Source: SICB01 sp037132395
Lineage (GTDB): Bacteria > Patescibacteriota > Saccharimonadia > CAILAD01 > BJGX01
DNA: 19,151 nt
Reading direction: 5' to 3'
NCBI GenBank assembly: GCA_037132395.1
Contig: JBAXPC010000009.1
Span: forward strand, 1 to 19,151
In this document: one piece after another, positions 1-8,510 of the stretch
Layout of the letters: each line of letters starts with the position of its first letter
How positions within the stretch are numbered: position 1 is the stretch's first letter
Program-made: the position numbers and the translations under genes
Notes under the pieces: model-generated
Database searches by the model: none
The model's input: the letters and a program-made list of their open reading frames with translations, nothing else
What the model was told of the DNA's origin: nothing

Positions 1-1109
1 GTAATTCGGTTGTAGGTTTTGTCGTATACATACTTACTTACTTCAGACGAACTTTTGCCTTTTATGTTGGGCGAATCCTTGCTATCGGCATAGTTGAGTG
101 TGGTCCTGCTAAAATCATTAACATCCCTGGTTTTTTGGGTGCGGACCATCATGTTATAAAGCGGCATAGATTGGATAATACAGTAACTCACCACAAAGTT
201 GCCATTTTTTTCGACAACCTCACCGGACTTATTCTTGACCACATCAACCACGCTGGTGGTAGCCCCTGTTTTGGGGTCGGTTAGATCTTTGGTGGTGTAG
301 CTGTAGGGGCAATCTGGAGCCGCGTTACTGCTTTGGTAACGAGCATTCTTGATGTTTACTTTTAACATTTTTTCTTCTATGCTACCTGGCTTTGGGCTGG
401 CAGTAGAAGCGGGGGCAGCAATAGCCTGTCCAGGTTTAACCTCGACATAGCCATATTTTTTGTAGGTGTCTTCGCTAAAAACAGGAATTTTTGTCCCCGC
501 TAACTTGGCTGCCTGAATGGCAAACTCGCGAGTTTTTGGGTCCGTAATGACTTTCTCCACAAACTTGTATGGGTTGGCTGCAGCATACATAATTACACCA
601 ACAATTATGCCAATAATAATTAGTGGGATCGACAAAAATATAGCAGCACCTATGGCTATCTTTTTGAGATTTTCTTTTTTTAGGGCCTTACTTACGCCTT
701 TTTGTACTTTTCCGCCGAATTCTGCACCCAAACCACCAGTAAGCACATCGACACCTACCTCCGCCGCTGCTCCAGCTGCTTCGCGGCCCGCTGCTCCAGC
801 TGCTCCTTTGGCACCATTTTTTTCGTAGCCTTGCTTGATTTCCTTGCCGGTAGATTCTAGTCCAGTCGGACCAGCTTTTGCTACATCCTTTATGTCATTC
901 ATGGTTTCACTAGCCGAACCAGCTTTATCTTTTACGGAGTCCTTTATTCGGCTAGCTTTTTGAGGGCCGCCACCCTGACCTTCGCCACCCGAAGCCAGCT
1001 GGCTTTCTTGGGCATGGCTATCGCCATCCAGCCCTCCAGATGGCTTTGATTTTGACCCTCCACCCCCAGAAGGCTGGTGAGGCTCTGGTTTTAAATTACT
1101 CCCATCCAT
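1..1109 (-). CDS. Membrane protein after the T4SS operon (3' end outside window)
   Basis: Open frame of 369 codons from ATG at 1109 that runs off the left edge without a stop, so the protein is partial at its C-terminus. Residues 1-140 are low complexity, rich in Gly, Ser, Lys and Ala, with an Ala/Gly block near 100-125. A single strong membrane helix lies at about 149-177, preceded by lysines (KALKKENLKK), which suggests a cytoplasmic N-terminus. The rest, from about 180, is predicted outside and carries only two Cys in the visible part. It follows virB4 on the same strand after a 100-bp gap with its own promoter, so a role as an accessory or surface component of the secretion system is plausible. 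I recognise no domain. Expression context, not homology, is the basis for linking it to the T4SS. Confidence 0.75.
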   Translation of the reverse strand, partial: MDGSNLKPEPHQPSGGGGSKSKPSGGLDGDSHAQESQLASGGEGQGGGPQKASRIKDSVKDKAGSASETMNDIKDVAKAGPTGLESTGKEIKQGYEKNGAKGAAGAAGREAAGAAAEVGVDVLTGGLGAEFGGKVQKGVSKALKKENLKKIAIGAAIFLSIPLIIIGIIVGVIMYAAANPYKFVEKVITDPKTREFAIQAAKLAGTKIPVFSEDTYKKYGYVEVKPGQAIAAPASTASPKPGSIEEKMLKVNIKNARYQSSNAAPDCPYSYTTKDLTDPKTGATTSVVDVVKNKSGEVVEKNGNFVVSYCIIQSMPLYNMMVRTQKTRDVNDFSRTTLNYADSKDSPNIKGKSSSEVSKYVYDKTYNRI

Positions 1110-1136
1110 AATTATATAAATTAAATCCTTAAGCTT

Positions 1137-1164
1137 ATTATAGCAAAGTTAGTTGTCTAACCAA
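1137..1164 (-). promoter_or_regulatory. Promoter for the truncated membrane protein gene
   Basis: On the minus strand TATAAT (1142-1137) is preceded directly by TGC, an extended -10, with TTGGTT 16 nt upstream as a weak -35. The predicted start is near 1130, about 20 nt before the ATG at 1109. A small inverted repeat, GTTAG-acaa-CTAAC, lies in the spacer and could be an operator or a weak terminator for the upstream operon. Confidence 0.6.
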
Positions 1165-1209
1165 ACTACCACCGCACCAATAATTGAATATTTCGGATTA
1201 AACTATTTG

Positions 1210-3054
1210 TTAGCTGGGGGCTACACCCTCGGTAGCCTGGTCGCTAATGTTGGCGCTCATTTCTTGTTGTTTCATTTGCCTTTCTAGAAGATCCTTAGGG
1301 TTAGTGGTTATTAGCTGCTCTTCTGTTGGAGAGCCTATGACTTTAATAACAACATGGCTTAGCCCCGCAAAAAACAGTCCCTCGCCAACCGGAAACTGAG
1401 TCAGGCGCTTGGTTTCTTCCTGAGTTAGCTTAAAGGTGTCTGCAATACGATCGACCGACGACGGACTTTGTTTTAATAGCAGTTGAAGGCTCGAGTTGTT
1501 AACCACGGCCCTACCTAGGCGCGTACTTAAAAAATCTTCGACATCTTGCGATATGGTTGTTAGGCCTAGGTAGTACTTACGGGCACGCTTAGCGATACTA
1601 AACATAAACATCGCCGAGTCTTCATACTGCATGAGCTGCCAGGCCTCATCGATTACCAGTATCCGCTTGCGTTTGTCGGTTTTGACTTTGTTCCAGATAT
1701 AATTTAGGGTTATGTACATTCCGATGGGGCGTAGCTCATCCTCTAGATCACGAGTATTAAAGACCACAAAATTGTTGTTGAGGTCAACATTGCTTTGCTC
1801 GGAGAATATTCCTGCAAAAGTACCCTCAGTATAGCGGCGCAATCGAGCTGCTAGCGAGGGGCCGTTGCCACCCATCGTGTTGAGGGTATTGTAGAGGTCT
1901 ATCATCACAGGTGGCTGGGCAGTATGTGTTAGCGGGTCGTTAGTGATGCCCTTTTCGGCGTAGGCATTGATTAGCGCAACATCCATATCGGATTCTTCTG
2001 CTGGGCTCATTTGCCCGGTCATTAAGCGCAACAGACCATGAAGCATAATGATGTTGGCTCTTAGGGCGTTGTCTGCTTCTTCGGGGTCAATAGTAAGCGG
2101 AATATCGAAAGGATTGATGCGGGTATCACTGGCTAAACTCAGGTGCAAAAAGCTGCCACCAACGGCGTCGCAGAGGGTTTGGTACTCATTTTCGGGGTCG
2201 ATTACTATTACCTCGGTACCCATCATCAGAGACCGCAGGCACTCGAGCTTTATGGCAAAACTTTTACCAGCACCGGATTTGGCAAAGACCACCATATTGG
2301 CATTTTCGAGGCTAAATCTATCAAATAGTACCAAGCCGTTGTTTTGACGGTTAATGCCATACAAAATACCCTCGTCTCGGCTGAGGTTGGCAGTGGTAAA
2401 TGGAAAGCTAGTCGATATTGCACCGGTATCCATATTGCGCCTAATTTGAAGTTGGTCTGTGCCCATTGGTAAGGTCGAATTAAAGCCTTGCTCCATTTGG
2501 ATTGTGGCGGGCTTAGCATACACCAGGCCTGTACCCAAAATACTTTCGATTTTTTTGCCGATCTGCTCGAGCTCGGTTTCGTCTTTGCCGTATACGGTTA
2601 TGTAAAAGCCGAACCGAAAGAACCGTTCCTCGCCAACCTGAAGTTTGTCGCGGATTTCTTCGGCATCGTTAATTTGAGCCTCAAGCTGAGGATCGCGAAC
2701 TTTGCCTTTTTCTTGGGAGATAGAATTACTGGCCTCGAGCTGACCGACTTTTTTACGCAAGTTGTTGAGTATTATCTGGCTCTCGACGGGCTCGATATTG
2801 AGGCTAATATCGACTATTTCATCGAGATTAATAATTGGCGATAGCCAGCCAGTAAAGAGTGTACGCGGGTAGGCATATACAAAGTAAGTACGGGCATAGC
2901 GACGGCCAATTTTGACATAGTTACTTTTTACCTCGAAGCTACTGGGTGCAATAATATCGCGCAGGGTAGTAACGCCCTGCTTGTAGGTCTGCTCTTGTTG
3001 CAATTGAGCTGCGGACTGGAGATTGATTTTTGGTGGTTTATTGCCGAAAGCCAT
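1210..3054 (-). CDS. virB4: VirB4-family T4SS ATPase
   Basis: A 614-residue cytoplasmic or membrane-associated ATPase that would energise pilus assembly and substrate transfer in a type IV secretion system. The C-terminal half holds the Walker A motif KSGAGKS at 259-265 and the Walker B stretch ILVIDEAW at 465-472. Downstream are the usual VirB4/TraC sequences (RARKYYLGLTTISQD near 490, LLLKQSPSSVDRI near 525). Residues 1-250 match a VirB4-type N-terminal domain with a charged coiled stretch at about 98-140. The start at 3054 is chosen over an upstream in-frame start at 3159 because AGGAGG sits a suitable distance before it and the preceding gene stops one base earlier. The upstream choice would overlap that gene by more than 100 bp. 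Stop TAA. It is the last gene of the four-gene operon. Confidence 0.93.
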   Translation of the reverse strand: MAFGNKPPKINLQSAAQLQQEQTYKQGVTTLRDIIAPSSFEVKSNYVKIGRRYARTYFVYAYPRTLFTGWLSPIINLDEIVDISLNIEPVESQIILNNLRKKVGQLEASNSISQEKGKVRDPQLEAQINDAEEIRDKLQVGEERFFRFGFYITVYGKDETELEQIGKKIESILGTGLVYAKPATIQMEQGFNSTLPMGTDQLQIRRNMDTGAISTSFPFTTANLSRDEGILYGINRQNNGLVLFDRFSLENANMVVFAKSGAGKSFAIKLECLRSLMMGTEVIVIDPENEYQTLCDAVGGSFLHLSLASDTRINPFDIPLTIDPEEADNALRANIIMLHGLLRLMTGQMSPAEESDMDVALINAYAEKGITNDPLTHTAQPPVMIDLYNTLNTMGGNGPSLAARLRRYTEGTFAGIFSEQSNVDLNNNFVVFNTRDLEDELRPIGMYITLNYIWNKVKTDKRKRILVIDEAWQLMQYEDSAMFMFSIAKRARKYYLGLTTISQDVEDFLSTRLGRAVVNNSSLQLLLKQSPSSVDRIADTFKLTQEETKRLTQFPVGEGLFFAGLSHVVIKVIGSPTEEQLITTNPKDLLERQMKQQEMSANISDQATEGVAPS

Positions 3055-3055
3055 T

Positions 3056-3892
3056 TTAGTTTGTTCCTCCTGGCGGAGCTTGTTGCCTGGCGGCGGCGTA
3101 GAGGTCTGGCGGCTCTTGCTCTTTGGGCTGGGGAGTATAAGGCCCAGCCGGTGTGCCATCTCGAGCCACTACTGCTGTCGTCATGCCATCGGTATCGACA
3201 AGTGCTTGGTTTTGCGATTCATCAACATTGTAAGATCCATAATAAAGCTCAATTACCTCTTGGGTCTTTAAGACCGCTGCGCGCACCCCGATACTAGCTA
3301 GGCCTTGAGCCACCATATTGGTGCGTAGCACTAGCTCGCTCTTGCGCTGCGCAAACTGCTGGTCGGTTTGGGAAACATCCTTGGGTCCACCTAGGGTGCT
3401 AGCTATTTGCTTAAAAACATTGCCCTTGGCCTCTTCGATAACATAGTACGGAACCACCACAAAAAACTTTTTATCCATAATGTTGGCGACGTTCAAAAGG
3501 TCGCGAACATTAAAAATATAATCTTCCATTAGCTCGGCCAGTAGCGGGTTGGGCTGGTCGGCCATCATTTGATCGAGCTTATCGAGGTAGCCATCGAGAT
3601 CGATTTTGCGTGACTGTATGCATATTTGAATCGGAAAGTGCAGGCCGTTTAAGAAACCCTGATATGCAAATTCGATAGCTTCTTTTTCGCCGCCGCTCTT
3701 GAGGTCGTAATTGGTTGGTGAGCACATAACTATCATCCGTAAGCTACCGTCGCGCATAATTACTACGCCATCTCTGACCTCTGCAAAGTTAAGATGGCCT
3801 TGGGTACTAACAAGTGCGGCCTTCTTGTTTTTAGGAGGCGTTACGCTATTGGCATATTCTTGTTGGGCTGGATTGGGCTGGTTTGGTTGCAT
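3056..3892 (-). CDS. VirB4 N-terminal-like (TraC-like) T4SS protein
   Basis: 278 residues. The first 30 are Pro/Gln/Asn rich. Residues about 32-225 form a mixed alpha/beta region that resembles the N-terminal, non-ATPase domain of VirB4/TraC proteins, with no Walker motifs. The C-terminal 50 residues are Pro/Ala/Gln rich and probably disordered. It lies between prgI and virB4, separated by 5 nt and 1 nt, an order seen in Gram-positive and Patescibacteria conjugation-like systems where a TraC-like protein accompanies VirB4. A structural or VirB4-partner role at the inner face of the channel is the likely job. No clear Shine-Dalgarno sequence precedes the ATG at 3892, so translation is probably coupled to prgI. 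Stop TAA. The family assignment comes from recalled sequence character and order, so it is moderate. Confidence 0.7.
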   Translation of the reverse strand: MQPNQPNPAQQEYANSVTPPKNKKAALVSTQGHLNFAEVRDGVVIMRDGSLRMIVMCSPTNYDLKSGGEKEAIEFAYQGFLNGLHFPIQICIQSRKIDLDGYLDKLDQMMADQPNPLLAELMEDYIFNVRDLLNVANIMDKKFFVVVPYYVIEEAKGNVFKQIASTLGGPKDVSQTDQQFAQRKSELVLRTNMVAQGLASIGVRAAVLKTQEVIELYYGSYNVDESQNQALVDTDGMTTAVVARDGTPAGPYTPQPKEQEPPDLYAAARQQAPPGGTN

Positions 3893-3897
3893 GATTT

Positions 3898-4725
3898 TTA
3901 TTGGGTAGCGGGAGCGATCTTGATGGACTGCCCCTCCGATATTACATTTTCATTAGTAGTTCGGGCAATCTGCTCGACGGTCAGGTTGTTTGATTGCAGC
4001 ATAGCCTTTTTAATTATAGCACCCGAGGTGCTGGGTTGAGTATTATTTTGCATCGGAGTTGCCGAACTAGACTTACTGGCCAGCCCTCTTTGCATACTAT
4101 TCACGGCGTCGTGCTGTATATTGGCCTCGACATTTTCTAGTAGGCTATTTACCTGCGTGCTTCTGATATTGGTGGCATCTAGCACGTCGTCTTGCTGGGT
4201 AAGCCCTGGACCGGCACTCGTAATCGCTATAGTACTTGCAACCGCTGCCGGGTCGACGATTCGTTGGCTGTACGTTGCAGCCTGGTTGGTACTATCGACC
4301 AGTTGAATGGTGGGGTCTTTTTGGGCTCCATGGGTGTCCATTATTAGGGCCAACTGCTTGAGGCTGCCCATATTTATATTTTTGAGCGGAATTACCTCTT
4401 GGGCAACATCGACTTTTTTTACCAGCTCGACCTGGGTTAGATCTTTGTCCCAGACCCTAATGCGCGGAACCACAAAATACTGCAATACCGCCACAAAGTA
4501 GCTTTCGAAGTTTTGCTCTTGGCGCCGCCCAAACCCTAGCAACAAAAAAAACCCAGTAATCGGTACTATTAGTAGTATCATCAGCACGATTATTTTGCTA
4601 AATAGTAGCCACATCAGCCCGGCCCAGAGCAAGCCGATAATTACATATATAAATTGCCGCAGGCTCAGGGGGCCCAAGATTTTGTCTTCGGCCTCGATAT
4701 CTAGAGGTACTTTATACTGGCCCAT
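3898..4725 (-). CDS. prgI: PrgI-family T4SS membrane protein
   Basis: 275 residues. The N-terminal 95 residues are typical of PrgI: a short polar start (YKVPLDIEAEDKILGPLSLRQ), two membrane helices at about 24-42 and 45-64, then an amphipathic part with QNFESYFVAVLQYFVVPRIRVW near 71-92. PrgI proteins are small membrane partners of VirB4/VirB6-type components in Gram-positive-like T4SS (VirB3-like position). This one is about twice the usual length: residues 100-275 are a polar, Gln/Ser/Thr/Ala-rich extension of unknown function. The ATG shares its A with the TAA stop of the upstream gene (TAATG, 1-nt overlap), so translation is coupled. Stop TAA. Confidence 0.88.
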   Translation of the reverse strand: MGQYKVPLDIEAEDKILGPLSLRQFIYVIIGLLWAGLMWLLFSKIIVLMILLIVPITGFFLLLGFGRRQEQNFESYFVAVLQYFVVPRIRVWDKDLTQVELVKKVDVAQEVIPLKNINMGSLKQLALIMDTHGAQKDPTIQLVDSTNQAATYSQRIVDPAAVASTIAITSAGPGLTQQDDVLDATNIRSTQVNSLLENVEANIQHDAVNSMQRGLASKSSSATPMQNNTQPSTSGAIIKKAMLQSNNLTVEQIARTTNENVISEGQSIKIAPATQ

Positions 4726-7322
4726 TAGCCTCCAAAGCCATCCAGTATAGCTTGGGCATGAAGCTGGTTTGCAGTAGCGGCATCAAAAGCTGCAGTATTG
4801 CCACTGGCCGCAGCAGCATTACCTATCGACTCCCAGTGAGTAACACCTTGCCTACCAATTTCCTTCCAGGCCGAGATTGCTTCGGCATCTTCGGGGTGCA
4901 TTTGAGTATCTTTGGCCATAGAAGCTGCTGCTTGCCAGTTAATTTGCCCCGTATTGGCAGCAGTGCCATCACCAAATTGAGTATTTTTGTTTGTAGCATT
5001 CGCAACGTTCCACACAGAGCCAGCTCCTAGTTTTCCTAGTGCTGGGGCACCCTTGCCCTTGATATCGACCCCGCTGCCGCGTACTTTGTAGGTCTCGCCA
5101 TTAGTGGTTTGGTCGGTGAAGTTGGTTGCTCCTGCGCCCCATCCTGTTAGCTCTGGTGCCTTGGTGTCTAGGTCGCCTATGATGCCAGCATCACCAATCA
5201 TGCCCTTCCAAGCACCATCACTACCACCTTGATTCCTAAAAGCATCCTGAGCGCTGGCTATCTCGTTGCGCCCACCACCACCCAACTGATTGAGCCTTGC
5301 AAGCCCCGCCTGGGCATCGGCTTTTGCTAATAGGTCGCTTGGGTTCTTCTGGGATTTCGCAATGCTAGCTCTAGTTTGCCTACCAATCTCGTTCACATCA
5401 CCTGAGGCAGCGTACTTGTTGGCGGCATTGGCTCTGTTCTCTGATGTCATTTTGCCAACCTCCTGTTGGGCCTTTTTAGTGCCGCCCAGAAATACTGCCA
5501 TTTTGCTATTTGGATTATTAGCGACTGCCTGGACAGCTCGATTTTTACCAAACTCAACCCCCTTGCTCTTAGCCATTTGCGTACCTTTTTTTGCAGCACC
5601 AGCACCCGCATTATGCACTTTGCCAGCCACAGCACCCATCATTCCGCCTGCAAGAGCACTCATACCCGCTGTTACCCACTTGAGGGTCTTGGGTATTGCC
5701 AGCAGGGCCACGATAGGTATAACCATTGCAACCAAAGTAAGAGCGCCACCCGAAGTACCAGAAGATGGATTGGCTACCAATACGCGAGATAGCAGTATCG
5801 ATACAGCTAGCATGCCGGTAATAAGTGGGAACATCGCATTAAGGCGAATAAAGTTCTTCCACCAAGTAGAAAAGAACTTTTCGGTGCCCGGCAATACCCA
5901 GCTAGCAAAAGCAATGGGCGATATTAGAATCAGCACATAAAGCACAATCATGCGCAACACTATAAACACAAATGCGACCAAGATTGCAACTAGGGCAAGT
6001 AGTGCAAGTATAAAAATTAGTATCCAGCCCACTTGCGATATTAATAAGGCAGCCCCAGCTCCCCCGACGATTATTGCACCTGCTAGCCCGGCCTGTAATC
6101 CGGCACCACCGTTGCCAGTGGGTAATCCCAGCGTGGGCGAAATTGTCCGAAGCGCAAAGATCATATTGGGTATGATTGTGCCAAGCAAATTAAAGAAGTC
6201 TACAATAACCCCACAAATAACGTATGCAAACTGAGTCATAATAACGGCCGCTATGAATTTTGGCAGGGTTTTTTTGATGGTGTAGTTGTCGAGTCCGAGC
6301 GGCAAGCTACTAGAAAATATCAGTACCAAAAATACTATTACATAAAAAAAGTTAGCAACCACCACTACGTTACCAACAATCTGCTGAAATACATTTACTC
6401 CCTCTTGTGATTTTAGCGGTTCGATTGTCAGGAAGTTGATGAGCAAGCCGTCTCGCTCGCCGCTTACCCCCTGGCCACCTATAAGGTTGGAGATTCCGGT
6501 TAGTATAGCCTCATAAATTGGGCAGGTTATGAAAGGCAATGGGGCATTATCGTTACACGCCTTCTTGAGCATTGCTAGTGCCTGTATTTGCTCAATGTTA
6601 GCTAGCATTCTTGTCTTAACCTCGACATTCATGCCTGCGCCGTTATATAGTGCATCGGTGTGGTCACCTATATGACAGCTAATATTATCACCGGTATCGA
6701 GGTAGCTACAGGCACCACTACGATCACCAAATGGCACCTTATTGGCGTTATCGATACCACCAGTCGACCAGTAGTTGGGCGAATCGTCCGTCCCCGAGTT
6801 TGCAGGCTGTGTGATAATCTTGGCGCTGCCATCACGTCCATCATTGTTGTGTGTATGCCAGGGTAAAATGGGGTTTTCACCTAAAAAGTGCAGGCACCCC
6901 TCGTCACTCCCTCTGTCAGTAGTGACATAGTTGTTGCTACCCGAATCTAGCCAACAATAAGTGGGGTAACCATTTCGTAGGCTTTGCGAAGGCATGTAGA
7001 AGAATTTATTGCAGACACCGGTCAGAAAAACACAACGAATATTGTCATAATTTCTATCTACATTGTCTAGCCATGAATTTAGTTTATCTGCTGGCCATGA
7101 CGAAATAGGATTAGCCAGCAAAGTACTGACTATAGATTGTAGAACTCCATTAGCCAACTGCACTGGGCCTGAAGGCTTCCTGCATTCGACATCAGAAGCG
7201 TCCTGCCATTTACACGACCAGTTATTAGATACCGCTAAGGAGTGGTTTTGGGTGTTACTAACAAAGAAACCGCTAGCCACCGCAAATAGGAATATCAAAG
7301 ATAGAATTAATTTTTTTAACAT
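4725..7322 (-). CDS. VirB6/TrbL-like channel protein with Cys-rich outer domain
   Basis: 865 residues in three parts. A signal peptide or first helix at about 1-22 leads into an external domain of about 290 residues with ten cysteines (37, 47, 97, 104, 123, 143, 205, 216, 256, 267), an even number that suggests disulfides. Residues about 318-565 hold seven or so membrane helices, including LRMIVLYVLILISPIAFASW near 456-475, typical of VirB6/TrbL polytopic channel proteins. The last 300 residues are a soluble Ala/Gly/Asn/Gln-rich tail, probably cytoplasmic. It is the first gene of the secretion operon, with its own promoter about 20 nt upstream and no Shine-Dalgarno sequence. VirB6 proteins form the inner-membrane channel. 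The large outer domain recalls the extended VirB6 proteins of Rickettsiales, though no homology is claimed for that domain. Stop TAA. Confidence 0.82.
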   Translation of the reverse strand: MLKKLILSLIFLFAVASGFFVSNTQNHSLAVSNNWSCKWQDASDVECRKPSGPVQLANGVLQSIVSTLLANPISSWPADKLNSWLDNVDRNYDNIRCVFLTGVCNKFFYMPSQSLRNGYPTYCWLDSGSNNYVTTDRGSDEGCLHFLGENPILPWHTHNNDGRDGSAKIITQPANSGTDDSPNYWSTGGIDNANKVPFGDRSGACSYLDTGDNISCHIGDHTDALYNGAGMNVEVKTRMLANIEQIQALAMLKKACNDNAPLPFITCPIYEAILTGISNLIGGQGVSGERDGLLINFLTIEPLKSQEGVNVFQQIVGNVVVVANFFYVIVFLVLIFSSSLPLGLDNYTIKKTLPKFIAAVIMTQFAYVICGVIVDFFNLLGTIIPNMIFALRTISPTLGLPTGNGGAGLQAGLAGAIIVGGAGAALLISQVGWILIFILALLALVAILVAFVFIVLRMIVLYVLILISPIAFASWVLPGTEKFFSTWWKNFIRLNAMFPLITGMLAVSILLSRVLVANPSSGTSGGALTLVAMVIPIVALLAIPKTLKWVTAGMSALAGGMMGAVAGKVHNAGAGAAKKGTQMAKSKGVEFGKNRAVQAVANNPNSKMAVFLGGTKKAQQEVGKMTSENRANAANKYAASGDVNEIGRQTRASIAKSQKNPSDLLAKADAQAGLARLNQLGGGGRNEIASAQDAFRNQGGSDGAWKGMIGDAGIIGDLDTKAPELTGWGAGATNFTDQTTNGETYKVRGSGVDIKGKGAPALGKLGAGSVWNVANATNKNTQFGDGTAANTGQINWQAAASMAKDTQMHPEDAEAISAWKEIGRQGVTHWESIGNAAAASGNTAAFDAATANQLHAQAILDGFGG

Positions 7323-7340
7323 AAGCTTTATATGTACTTT

Positions 7341-7369
7341 ATTATAGTGCCGAAACGTAAAAATCTCAA
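7341..7369 (-). promoter_or_regulatory. Promoter of the T4SS operon
   Basis: Minus strand TTGAGA (7369-7364), a 17-nt spacer, then TATAAT (7346-7341). The predicted start is near 7334, giving an untranslated leader of only about 11 nt with no Shine-Dalgarno sequence before the ATG at 7322. Confidence 0.8.
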
Positions 7370-7404
7370 ATTATTAAAAATCATAAATATCGAGCAATAG
7401 ATTA

Positions 7405-7413
7405 TGGTAGAAT
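7405..7413 (+). promoter_or_regulatory. Extended -10 promoter, leaderless start of first pilin gene
   Basis: TGG followed by TAGAAT (7408-7413). The -10 ends six bases before the ATG at 7420, so the predicted transcription start coincides with the start codon. There is no Shine-Dalgarno sequence and no convincing -35. The spacing to the divergent T4SS promoter is about 35 bp, so the two operons could share control. Confidence 0.6.
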
Positions 7414-7419
7414 AAAAAG

Positions 7420-8070
7420 ATGAAATTTAAAAGTATTTTATTTATTTCGGCCTTATTAATTGCCCTAGCGGCGGTTCTTTTGCCCCTGCCCACCAAAGCT
7501 GTTACATGCGGTGTTTTGCCGCAGTCGGTCTGCAACTCGGTTGTCAACAACCCAGCTAGCACAGCAACTGGCGCGGTTAAGCCACTAATAGATTTTATTG
7601 CGAATATTATGGTCGGTTTGTTTGGCTCAATAATTGTACTTATAATAATCGCCTCGGGCGTTCAGATAGCCGCCTCGGGTGGCAACGAAGATGCTGTCAA
7701 AAAAGGCAAAGAGAATATCTTTAAGGCCGTCACAGGATTGGTACTTTTGATTTCGTTCCGAGCAATTATCGAGATAATCAATCAACTCTTTGTCGGCGTC
7801 GATACCAATACTCTGTTCGATACATCCGGCAACCTAGCAGCCTCCGGCGTGCCCCTGATTATCAAAAATGCCATCGGCATAGCATCGTTCTTGGCTGGCG
7901 TTGTGTCGGTAATATTTATTATTATCGGTGGCATACAGTACTCCACTTCTGGTGGAGGTGATGGCCTCAAGAAAGCTAAAAAAACCATTACTTATGCCGT
8001 AGCAGGGCTGGTGATATCTCTATCATCATATGGTATATTGGTATTTATACAGAGTCAGTTGCAAAAATAA
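7420..8070 (+). CDS. Tandem-fused VirB2-like T4SS pilin (two modules)
   Basis: 216 residues. A signal peptide at about 1-27 ends at LPTKA. Two pilin modules follow, each of two hydrophobic helices joined by a short Gly/Lys turn. Module 1 is about 53-123, with turn ASGGNEDAVKKGKEN. Module 2 is about 143-216, with GGIQYSTSGGGDGLKKAKK. Single-module VirB2/TrbC-type pilins, such as the three genes downstream, are about 110-120 residues, so this is a duplication and fusion. It would sit in the membrane with four helices and may be a pilus base or tip subunit. Two Cys (residues 30 and 38) lie just after the signal peptide. The stop TAA overlaps the next ATG (TAATG). Confidence 0.85.
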   Translation: MKFKSILFISALLIALAAVLLPLPTKAVTCGVLPQSVCNSVVNNPASTATGAVKPLIDFIANIMVGLFGSIIVLIIIASGVQIAASGGNEDAVKKGKENIFKAVTGLVLLISFRAIIEIINQLFVGVDTNTLFDTSGNLAASGVPLIIKNAIGIASFLAGVVSVIFIIIGGIQYSTSGGGDGLKKAKKTITYAVAGLVISLSSYGILVFIQSQLQK

Positions 8071-8411
8071 TGAAAAAAATAACCACCACATTGTCATTAA
8101 TAGCGCTAGCCCTAATACCGGCTAGGGCTTTGGCTGTTAATGTCATTAATAACGATTCTATACCAGCTGCTGTTGCCAATGGCCCAACCGTTGCAGAATT
8201 GATAGTAAACGTCGTTAGTATCCTCTCATTTGTGTCGGGCGCAGCTAGCGTAATTACGATTATTGTTGGTGGTATTATATACTCCGTATCGGGTGGTATC
8301 GAATCGCGCACCAAAACCGCTAAAGATGCTATTTTGTACGCCGTAATCGGCTTGGTAATATCGCTATCGGCTTTCGCCATAGCAAATTTCGTAATTGGCA
8401 AGCTGGGCTAG
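8070..8411 (+). CDS. VirB2-like T4SS pilin
   Basis: 113 residues. A signal peptide (1 to about 22, ending ARALA) is followed by a short outer segment and two helices around 42-69 and 86-110, joined by the turn GGIIYSVSGGIESRTKTAKDAI. This GG-x2-Y-S-x-SGG pattern followed by Lys/Ala and a second helix is the hallmark of Patescibacteria T4SS pilins. It is translationally coupled to the upstream double pilin by a 1-nt TAATG overlap. Stop TAG. Confidence 0.85.
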   Translation: MKKITTTLSLIALALIPARALAVNVINNDSIPAAVANGPTVAELIVNVVSILSFVSGAASVITIIVGGIIYSVSGGIESRTKTAKDAILYAVIGLVISLSAFAIANFVIGKLG

Positions 8412-8454
8412 CAACTGCAATTACCTTCCCTTGAGACCAAACTATAAATATTTC

Positions 8455-8483
8455 TTGCATAAGGATTATTAAAAATGTATAAT
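8455..8483 (+). promoter_or_regulatory. Promoter for pilin genes 3 and 4
   Basis: TTGCAT (8455-8460), a 17-nt spacer, TATAAT (8478-8483). The following leader carries AAAGGAG at 8498-8504, six bases before the ATG at 8511. The last two pilins can therefore be expressed apart from the first two, and with a much stronger ribosome site. Confidence 0.8.
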
Positions 8484-8510
8484 CAAAGGTAAATATTAAA
8501 GGAGACAACG

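Noticed and set aside
517..828. Plus-strand open frame with Ala/Pro-rich product
   Set aside because: It is antisense to the low-complexity Gly/Ala region of the truncated minus-strand membrane protein, which has promoter and membrane helix in favour.
3055..3159. Longer N-terminus for virB4 beginning at 3159
   Set aside because: It would overlap the upstream gene by over 100 bp in another frame, while AGGAGG and a 1-nt gap mark 3054 as the start.
5290..5940. Plus-strand 216-codon open frame
   Set aside because: Antisense shadow of the VirB6-like gene, which has clear membrane helices and operon context.
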